This document shows, piece after piece, positions 26,202 through 31,410 of a DNA stretch of 31,410 nt. The position numbers were made by a program, and so were the translations under genes. The notes beneath the pieces are model-generated. The model did no database searches and was not told where the DNA came from. It saw nothing but the letters and a program-made list of their open reading frames with translations. Source of the stretch: Nevskia soli DSM 19509 (lineage in GTDB: Bacteria > Pseudomonadota > Gammaproteobacteria > Nevskiales > Nevskiaceae); assembly GCF_000711955.1 (NCBI RefSeq), contig NZ_JONR01000050.1, forward strand, positions 1-31,410, written 5' to 3'. Position 1 is the first letter of the stretch. Every line of letters begins with the position of its first letter.

Positions 26202-27524
26202 ATGCGCCTGTACTCGCTGCAAGGCAAGCTGAGCCTGATACTGGCCGCCGCCATGACGGCGGGTGCCTTGCTGGGGGTATTCCTGGTGCTTGCCATCGGC
26301 AATCCCTGGGTGGCCGTTCCCCTCGGCGGCGCCATCCTGCTGGCCGTCGCGCTATGGCTGGGCGGGCTGCTGAGCGATCCGGTGACGCGGCTGCTGCGCG
26401 CCCTGGAAGGCGCCGTGGCCAGTTACCGCGACAGCGACTTCAGCTTCTCGCTGTCGGCCACGCGGCGCGATGAATTCGGCGACCTGGCGCGCCTGCACAA
26501 CGACTTGGGCCAGGTACTGCGGGATCAGCGGCAGCACCTGGTGCAGCGCGAGCTGCTGCTCGACACGGTGGTGCAGAACACGCCGGTGGCCCTGGTGCTG
26601 GTCGACCTGCAGGAACGGGTGGCCTACGCCAACCTGGCCTCACGCCACCTGTTCAACGAGGGACGCAGCCTGATCGGCCTGGATTTCGCCGCGGTGCTGC
26701 GCAGCTGTCCGCCGCAACTGGGCGAGGCCATGAAGAGCGGCGAGGATGCGCTGTTCTCGCTGGAGCTCGAGGGCATCGAGGAAACCTTTCACCTGTCGCA
26801 GCGCGGCTTCAGACTGCAAGGGCGCCCACACCGCCTGTACCTGGTGCGCCGCATGACGCGCGAGCTGTCGCGACAGGAAGTGGCGACCTGGAAGAAGGTG
26901 ATCCGCGTCATCAGCCACGAGCTGAACAACTCGCTGGCGCCGATTTCCTCGATGGCGCACTCCGGCGCCGAACTGGCGCGGCGCGGCGACGTGGAGCGGC
27001 TGCCCGGGGTCTTCGCCACCATCAGCGAACGCGCCAAACACCTGCATTTCTTCATCGACGGCTATGCCAGCTTCGCCAAGCTGCCGGTGCCGGCACCGGA
27101 ACGCATCGGCTGGGAACCGTTCCTCGATGGCCTGGAGCGGCAGCGCGCTTTCCGCCTGACCGGCAAGTTGCCGGAGAGCGAGGGCTGGTTCGACCGTACG
27201 CAAATCGAGCAGGTGCTGATCAACCTGCTGAAGAACGCGCATGAAGCCGGTGGCCCGGCGGATGGGGTCGAAATGGAGATCATGCGCCTGGGCTCCGACC
27301 TGCGCATCGAGGTGCGGGACCGCGGCACCGGGATGAGCGAGCAGGTGCTGGCCAATGCGCTGCTGCCGTTCTATTCGACCAAGCGCAGCGGCACCGGCCT
27401 GGGATTGGCGCTGGCGCGGGAAATCGTCGAGGCGCATGGCGGCAGGATCACCCTGGCCAACCGCGATGGCGGCGGCCTGCGGGTAACCTTGAACCTGCCG
27501 CAGCCGGCGAGAATCGGCGGCTAG
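26202..27524 (+). CDS. NtrY-like sensor histidine kinase
   Basis: The 440-residue kinase starts at ATG 26202 (MRLYSLQGKL). Two membrane spans (about 11-32 and 36-57) have almost no periplasmic loop, so sensing may occur in the membrane or cytoplasm. A HAMP-like linker (58-112) and a PAS-like domain (about 118-215) follow. The phosphoacceptor box is VISHELNNSLAPISS (H239). The ATPase domain shows INLLKNAHEA (N box), VRDRGTGM (G1) and FYSTKRSGTGLGLALAREIVEAHGG (G2). The HELNN box is typical of NtrB/NtrY-type kinases that partner with NtrC-family regulators. Its TAG stop interlocks with the convergent TetR stop in a single CTAG. Confidence 0.93.
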   Translation: MRLYSLQGKLSLILAAAMTAGALLGVFLVLAIGNPWVAVPLGGAILLAVALWLGGLLSDPVTRLLRALEGAVASYRDSDFSFSLSATRRDEFGDLARLHNDLGQVLRDQRQHLVQRELLLDTVVQNTPVALVLVDLQERVAYANLASRHLFNEGRSLIGLDFAAVLRSCPPQLGEAMKSGEDALFSLELEGIEETFHLSQRGFRLQGRPHRLYLVRRMTRELSRQEVATWKKVIRVISHELNNSLAPISSMAHSGAELARRGDVERLPGVFATISERAKHLHFFIDGYASFAKLPVPAPERIGWEPFLDGLERQRAFRLTGKLPESEGWFDRTQIEQVLINLLKNAHEAGGPADGVEMEIMRLGSDLRIEVRDRGTGMSEQVLANALLPFYSTKRSGTGLGLALAREIVEAHGGRITLANRDGGGLRVTLNLPQPARIGG

Positions 27525-28258
27525 GCCGTTTTTTCCGCTGCGCCGCGCTCCGGGGATTTTTCCTTCCAGCGCTGCGCACCGAGAAAGATGAGGCGCACCT
27601 GGTTCACGAAGTTTTCCAGCAGTTCCTGCTCCTGCTGCGGCTGGTTGGGCGGCAGATCGAGAATGTCGATGGCGGCGTTGAGCATGCAGTTCACCACCAG
27701 GCCGCAGATCATCTGCAGGGTGCCGGTGGAGAGGCCGGGGAAGGCGCCGAGGCCGCGCAGGTCCTGCGCCATCTCGTTGGTGAAGTGCGTCACCTCGCGG
27801 CGGATCGCCTCACGGATCTGCGGCGAGCCGCCGGCACGCTCGCCGGCGATGAACAGGAACTGCAGGCGGTTGTCCTCGACGTAGCGCTTGTAGACCAGCA
27901 CCGAGCCGCGAATCATGTCGGTGAACTGCACGTCGCTGCGCCGCGCCTCGCGCAGCAGGCGGCGCAGCGTCACGCCGCCCTCTTCCACCAGGGCCAGGCC
28001 CAACTCTTCCATGCCGTGAAAGTGGCGATAGAAGGCAGTGGGCACCACCCCGGCCTCGCGCGTCACTTCGCGCAGGCTCAGGCCGGTGAAGCTGCGGCCC
28101 TCGCGCATCAGGCGCAGGGCGGCCTCCAGCAGGGCCTCGCGGGTGCGCTGTTTGCGCGAACCACGCCCACCCACTTCCTCCCGTTCGGGGGCGGTAGTGG
28201 GGGGGAAATCCTCACGGCTGGGCACGATCAAGCTCTGGTCAAGAACATCTGTTAACAC
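27521..28258 (-). CDS. TetR-family repressor, FabR/DesT-like
   Basis: The 245-residue regulator has a TetR helix-turn-helix (about residues 36-82) reading RKQRTREALLEAALRLM...FTGLSLREVTREAGVVPTAFYRHFHGMEELG. This is very close to FabR and DesT, which sense the saturated/unsaturated acyl-CoA balance. The ligand domain has VEEGGVTLRRLLREAR and FLFIAGERAGGSPQIREAIRREVTHF, also FabR-like. The start at GTG 28258 is uncertain; a TATAGT -10-like box abuts it, so a downstream GTG at 28225 is possible. It is divergent from the reductase-desaturase pair, as DesT is from desCB in Pseudomonas. It probably represses them and perhaps itself. Confidence 0.92.
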   Translation of the reverse strand: MLTDVLDQSLIVPSREDFPPTTAPEREEVGGRGSRKQRTREALLEAALRLMREGRSFTGLSLREVTREAGVVPTAFYRHFHGMEELGLALVEEGGVTLRRLLREARRSDVQFTDMIRGSVLVYKRYVEDNRLQFLFIAGERAGGSPQIREAIRREVTHFTNEMAQDLRGLGAFPGLSTGTLQMICGLVVNCMLNAAIDILDLPPNQPQQEQELLENFVNQVRLIFLGAQRWKEKSPERGAAEKTA

Positions 28259-28297
28259 TATACACTCATTGATCCATATACGCTTTTTGCGTTTTTC

Positions 28298-28314
28298 ATT
28301 ATCGCCTCGATAAT
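28298..28314. promoter_or_regulatory. 17-bp inverted repeat in the desaturase control region
   Basis: ATTATCG-CCT-CGATAAT is a perfect 7-bp inverted repeat with a 3-bp spacer in the middle of the 130-bp divergent gap. It differs from the DesT-like sites nearby, so a second regulator is possible. Confidence 0.5.
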
Positions 28315-28317
28315 TTC

Positions 28318-28335
28318 AGTGTACAAGTGTTGACT
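28318..28335. promoter_or_regulatory. DesT/FabR-like operator candidate 1
   Basis: AGTGTACAAGTGTTGACT is an 18-bp imperfect palindrome (AGT...ACT ends, ACA..TGT core) that closely resembles the DesT operator as I recall it. It contains a TTGACT that could be the -35 of the reductase-desaturase promoter (28330-28335), so binding would block polymerase. A related sequence, AGTGTATAGTGTTAAC on the minus strand (28252-28267), overlaps the repressor gene's start. Confidence 0.55.
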
Positions 28336-28357
28336 TTCATTTTTGGCAGAGGCAGAC

Positions 28358-28375
28358 TGTGCACACTTGTTCACA
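28358..28375. promoter_or_regulatory. DesT/FabR-like operator candidate 2
   Basis: TGTGCACACTTGTTCACA read on the minus strand is TGTGAACAAGTGTGCACA, matching site 1 at 13 of 18 positions including GTG-ACAAGTGT. It lies 14 bp before the reductase ATG. Confidence 0.45.
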
Positions 28376-28388
28376 ACCTGAGTCGCCA

Positions 28389-29510
28389 ATGATCGCCACC
28401 AGCCGCAACACCAGCTTCCTCAGCACCGGCCTGCGCCGTGTCCTGGGCTCTCGTGTGGTTGCCGCGATGACCACTCCGCACGGCGTGGACCGCTACCTGG
28501 AACTGTTCGACCCGACCTGGTCGGTCAACGAGGTGCGCGCCGAGGTCACCGCCGTGCGCCACCCGACGGCCGACAGCGTCACCCTGAGCCTGCGCCCGAA
28601 TGGCAACTGGCAGGGCTTCCGCGCCGGCCAGTTCGTGCGCCTGACGGTCGAGATCGACGGCGTGCGCCGCACCCGCTGCTACTCGCCGGCCAATTCCGCG
28701 CACGCCACGGACGGCAAGATCGAGCTGACCGCCAAGGCCCACGCCAACGGCTTCGTCTCCAGATTCCTGCGTGAGCAGGCGCGTCCCGGCATGGTGGTGA
28801 CCCTGTCCCAGGCCGACGGCTCCTTCGCCCTGCCTGAGCAGCGTCCCGAGCGCGTGCTGCTGATCAGCGGCGGCAGCGGCATCACCCCGGTGATGGCCAT
28901 GCTGCGCACGCTGTGCGACGAGGGCCACGCCGGCCGCATCACTTTCCTGCATTACTGCAACGCCGCCCGCGATCTGATCTATGCCGAGGAACTGGCCGAG
29001 ATCGCCGCGCGCTACCCCAACGTGGAACTGCTGCGCGGCTTCGCCGCCTCTGAACAGTGCGGCGAGTTGCAGGGCCTGTTCAACCGTGAGCAGCTGGCCG
29101 CCGCGGTGCCGGACTACGCCGAGGCCAGCACCTTCCTGTGCGGCCCCCCGGGCATGATGAAGGCGGTGCAACAGCTGTGGGCCGAGGACGGCATCGCCGA
29201 ACGCCTGCACCTGGAAAATTTCACCGCGGCGCCGGTGGTGGTCGACAGCACCAATGCCGAGGGCGATGTGCGCTTCGCACGCAGCGAGCGCCTGGCCGCC
29301 AACAACGGCGCCACCCTGCTGGATCAGGCCGAGGCCGCGGGCCTGCGCCCGGAAGCCGGTTGCCGCATGGGCATCTGCCATACCTGCACCTGCCGCAAGC
29401 TGTCCGGCCGGGTGCGCGACACGCGCACCGGGCAACTCGGCGAGGAAGGCGAGGAAGACATCCAGATCTGCGTCAGCGTGCCGGTCGGCACCGTGACGCT
29501 GGACGTCTGA
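28389..29510 (+). CDS. desC: Ferredoxin-type oxidoreductase, electron donor to desaturase
   Basis: The 373-residue protein would pass electrons from NAD(P)H to the adjacent desaturase. An FNR-like FAD domain contains RTRCYSPANS. The NAD domain contains LLISGGSGITPVMAMLR and FLCGPPGMMKAV. A C-terminal plant-type 2Fe-2S domain has C325-x4-C330-x2-C333 and C361. I start at ATG 28389; an in-frame GTG at 28359 would place operator 2 inside the coding region. About 35 residues precede the FAD domain. The symbol follows the Pseudomonas desT-desC-desB arrangement and is by synteny and family, not by a measured comparison. Confidence 0.88.
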   Translation: MIATSRNTSFLSTGLRRVLGSRVVAAMTTPHGVDRYLELFDPTWSVNEVRAEVTAVRHPTADSVTLSLRPNGNWQGFRAGQFVRLTVEIDGVRRTRCYSPANSAHATDGKIELTAKAHANGFVSRFLREQARPGMVVTLSQADGSFALPEQRPERVLLISGGSGITPVMAMLRTLCDEGHAGRITFLHYCNAARDLIYAEELAEIAARYPNVELLRGFAASEQCGELQGLFNREQLAAAVPDYAEASTFLCGPPGMMKAVQQLWAEDGIAERLHLENFTAAPVVVDSTNAEGDVRFARSERLAANNGATLLDQAEAAGLRPEAGCRMGICHTCTCRKLSGRVRDTRTGQLGEEGEEDIQICVSVPVGTVTLDV

Positions 29511-29540
29511 GCCCCCATTCGATTTCGGAGAGATAGACGC

Positions 29541-30653
29541 ATGAGCAACTTCAGCAAGCTGAGCCCCAAGCAGTTCGCCGCCATCGGCGCCGAATTCGAC
29601 GCCATCCGCAACCGCGTGCTGGCCGATCTCGGCGAGCGCGATGCCGACTACATCCGCACCCTGGTCAAGCGCCAGCGGCGCCTGGAAGTGGGCGGCCGCG
29701 TGATGATGATGATCCCGCCGACCTGGCCGCTGGGCGTGGCCGCCCTGTCCGTGTCCAAGATCCTGGACAACATGGAGATCGGGCACAACGTCATGCACGG
29801 CCAGTACGACTGGATGGGCGATCCCACGCTGAACTCGAAGAACTTCGACTGGGATTCCGCCGATACCGCGAAGAACTGGAAGCAGACCCACAACGTCGAG
29901 CATCACACCTACACCAACGTGCTCAACCGCGACCATGACGTGGGCTACGGCCTGCTGCGCATGTCCACCGAGCAGAAGTGGGAGCCGCGCTTCCTGGCCA
30001 ACGTGCCGCTGACCGTGATCCTGCACACCTTCTTCCAGCACTTCGTGGCGGTACAGAACCTCAAGCTCGAGGAGTACCTGATCTACAAGACCAAGACCGG
30101 CGCGCAGCTGAAGGAAGACTTCAAGCCGGTGTGGAAGAAGATGCGCAAGCAGCTGGCCAAGGACTACCTGCTGTTCCCAGCGTTGGCCGGGCCGATGGCG
30201 CCGCTGGTGTTCGTCGGCAACGTCGCCGCCAACCTGGCGCGCAACGTCTGGGCCTGCGCCGTGATCTTCAACGGCCACTTCCCGGAAGACGTGGAGCAGT
30301 TCCCCGAGTCCGTGCTGGAGAACGAAACGCGCGGCCACTGGTACGTGCGCCAGCTGCTCGGCTCCGCCAACTTCAGCGGCGGCCGCCTGATGCACATCAT
30401 GAGCGGCAACCTGAGCTTCCAGATCGAGCACCACCTGTTCCCGGACCTGCCGGCGCACCGCTACGCCGAGATCGCGCCGGAAGTGCGCGCCATCTGCGAA
30501 AAGTACGGCCTGCCCTACAACACCGGCACCTTCCTGCAGCAGACCCTGAGCACCTGGAAGCGCATCTTCAAACTGTCCCTGCCGACGCGCGGCAACGGTC
30601 GCGCGCGCCTGCAACCGGTCACCGAAGAAGCGCCGCTGCGCATGGCCGCCTGA
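29541..30653 (+). CDS. desB: Membrane fatty-acid (acyl-CoA) desaturase
   Basis: The 370-residue di-iron desaturase introduces a double bond into acyl chains, probably delta-9 of acyl-CoA if it matches DesB. Three histidine boxes are visible: GHNVMHGQYD (H82, H86), THNVEHHTY (H117, H121, H122) and FQIEHHLFP (294-298, Gln replacing the first His). Hydrophobic pairs lie around residues 55-75 and 211-240. It starts at ATG 29541 after a GGAGAGA ribosome-binding site, 30 bp behind the reductase, so the two are an operon. The QxxHH third box occurs in several acyl-CoA and front-end desaturases, so regiospecificity cannot be fixed from sequence. Confidence 0.92.
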   Translation: MSNFSKLSPKQFAAIGAEFDAIRNRVLADLGERDADYIRTLVKRQRRLEVGGRVMMMIPPTWPLGVAALSVSKILDNMEIGHNVMHGQYDWMGDPTLNSKNFDWDSADTAKNWKQTHNVEHHTYTNVLNRDHDVGYGLLRMSTEQKWEPRFLANVPLTVILHTFFQHFVAVQNLKLEEYLIYKTKTGAQLKEDFKPVWKKMRKQLAKDYLLFPALAGPMAPLVFVGNVAANLARNVWACAVIFNGHFPEDVEQFPESVLENETRGHWYVRQLLGSANFSGGRLMHIMSGNLSFQIEHHLFPDLPAHRYAEIAPEVRAICEKYGLPYNTGTFLQQTLSTWKRIFKLSLPTRGNGRARLQPVTEEAPLRMAA

Positions 30654-30729
30654 ACACGCGTCTTCCTCCGCGCTCCGACTACAGGTAACCTGCCTGCATG
30701 CACCGAGCTGACACTTCGAAGGAAACCGG

Positions 30730-31101
30730 ATGAAAACGCTGCAACGGCTGGAACTGCTCAAGGACTTCATCCAGGAAGCCGTCGACCGCGGGGCGACTTC
30801 GGTGGAACAGATCCACCAGCACATCGCGGCGCTGCCGTTCGACGCGCTGGAGAAGTCCGGGCTGCTGGAAGACGACAAGCTCAAGCTGCGCGAGAAGCAG
30901 CGCCGCAGCATCGGCATGGTCTATGACGCGATCCGGCGCATCAATCGCGAAGTGGGGCAACTGATCTCGGATCAGTTCGAGAACGTGGAAGATACGCAGC
31001 GGGTTAGCGAAGTGCTGAAGGAACAGGCTGCTCCGAAGAAGGCTGCTCCGGCCAGGAAGGCGGCGGCGAAGAAGCGGCAGCCTGCGAAAGCCAAGAGTTG
31101 A
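30730..31101 (+). CDS. Conserved-looking small protein with Lys/Ala-rich tail
   Basis: I do not recognise a named function. The 123-residue protein has a GAAGGAAA ribosome-binding site before ATG 30730. An acidic-basic helical body (residues 1-95) contains RLELLKDFIQEAVDRGATSV, HQHIAALPFDALEKSGLLED and YDAIRRINREVGQLISDQFEN. The tail (about 97-123) is made of Pro, Ala and Lys (APKKAAPARKAAAKKRQPAK), like histone H1/AlgP-type tails. The tail suggests binding to nucleic acid or another polyanion, which is inference. It is 76 bp after desB on the same strand, with no obvious terminator between them. A dispersed repeat follows directly. Confidence 0.8.
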   Translation: MKTLQRLELLKDFIQEAVDRGATSVEQIHQHIAALPFDALEKSGLLEDDKLKLREKQRRSIGMVYDAIRRINREVGQLISDQFENVEDTQRVSEVLKEQAAPKKAAPARKAAAKKRQPAKAKS

Positions 31102-31119
31102 GGCTTTGACGGTTTGGCT

Positions 31120-31350
31120 TGCGCGCGTCACCGACCGCGCTTTTGATGTTGCTTCGGCTTTGGCCGTTGCCGTTGCTTTTGACTTTCCGCCCCGTTGTTT
31201 GCGCCGAGCATCGCAGTTCGTGGCGACATAGGCTCGCGCCTGTTTGGCGCGAGGCGAGGCAGGATGCCGAAGCGTTTTTAGACAGGCCAAGGATGGCCTG
31301 TCTAAAAACCCCGCCACGAGCGAGAAGCGCAGGGCACCGCCGTAGGCGGC
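31120..31350 (-). repeat. Dispersed palindromic repeat, right copy (inverted)
   Basis: This is the same repeat family as 17-215 in opposite orientation. Its core is a perfect 16-bp hairpin, GTTTTTAGACAGGCCA at 31274-31289, loop AGGA, complement at 31294-31309. The matching blocks at 31200-31216 and 31322-31334 are listed with the left copy. The short minus-strand frames here (DRPSLACLKTLRHP) are repeat artefacts. Limits are approximate. Confidence 0.75.
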
Positions 31351-31369
31351 GCAAACTCCGGGGCATGTT

Positions 31370-31410
31370 CTTTTGGTTACTTTTCTTGCGTCAAGAAAAG
31401 TGACTCGCCG
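31370..31410. repeat. Second palindromic element at the right end
   Basis: ACTTTTCTTG at 31379-31388 pairs with CAAGAAAAGT at 31392-31401 around a CGT loop, preceded by TTCTTTTGGTT. This resembles the widespread TTCTTTTGGTTACTTTTCTT-type intergenic repeat of Xanthomonas and relatives. It continues to the window edge and may be cut off. It has no visible counterpart at the left end. Confidence 0.55.

Noticed and set aside
28371..30917. 848-codon minus-strand open frame opposite desC, desB and the small protein
   Set aside because: Its translation is His/Ala/Gly/Val-rich without recognisable domains, and it mirrors real genes on the other strand; long antisense frames are expected at this GC content.

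Overview
The window reads as chromosomal DNA of a GC-rich gammaproteobacterium. The closest fit is the Xanthomonadales/Nevskiales side: an HprK-type kinase gene, a mannose-family EIIA and complete HPr/EI sit beside rpoN, and Xanthomonas-like dispersed palindromic repeats lie at both ends. The taxonomic placement is inference from gene order and protein character. No tRNA, rRNA, CRISPR array or insertion sequence was seen.

Layout. (1) 1-500: dispersed repeats without credible genes. (2) 504-3886, minus strand: ABC-2 exporter ATPase and permease, a BolA/IbaG protein and murA, apparently one operon. (3) 3988-5418: a class I photolyase, divergent from that operon. (4) 5506-15954, plus strand: a tight envelope/regulatory cluster kdsD-kdsC-lptC-lptA-lptB-rpoN-hpf-ptsN-hprK-rapZ-EIIA(Man)-ptsH-ptsI. 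It covers Kdo synthesis and LPS export, sigma-54, ribosome hibernation and a regulatory PTS phosphorelay with no visible sugar permease. (5) 16090-18045: a secreted protein with a seven-repeat beta-propeller-like region plus Ig-like and Calx-beta-like domains. (6) 18259-27524: a tripartite efflux locus (TolC-like channel, HlyD-like adaptor, an unrecognised 85-residue protein, MacB/LolD-type ATPase and two FtsX/MacB-type permeases), followed by an NtrC-family activator and an NtrY-like sensor kinase. (7) 27521-30653: a FabR/DesT-like TetR repressor divergent from a ferredoxin-reductase-type oxidoreductase and a membrane fatty-acid desaturase, matching the DesT-desC-desB arrangement. (8) 30730-31101: a small protein with a Lys/Ala-rich tail, then an inverted copy of the left-end repeat.

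The most interesting signal is regulatory. Both tolC and the hlyD-led operon are preceded by sequences with the GG-N10-GC geometry of sigma-54 promoters. Upstream of each is the same composite site, a GTGTCCG half-site starting exactly 13 bp before a perfect TGTCCGCGGACA palindrome. The palindrome centres lie about 62 and 72 bp from the GG elements, differing by one helical turn. A consensus-matching IHF site lies between the second palindrome and its promoter. With the sigma-54 activator and kinase encoded at the end of the same locus, and rpoN 8 kb away, this predicts a self-contained sigma-54-controlled efflux regulon and its enhancer sequence.

Other points worth attention: an HPr kinase gene lacking the N-terminal domain and any ordinary start codon upstream of its active-site His; a 7-bp-period inverted array between ptsH and ptsI; a run of 12 C upstream of rpoN; and DesT-like operator candidates between the TetR gene and the desaturase operon.
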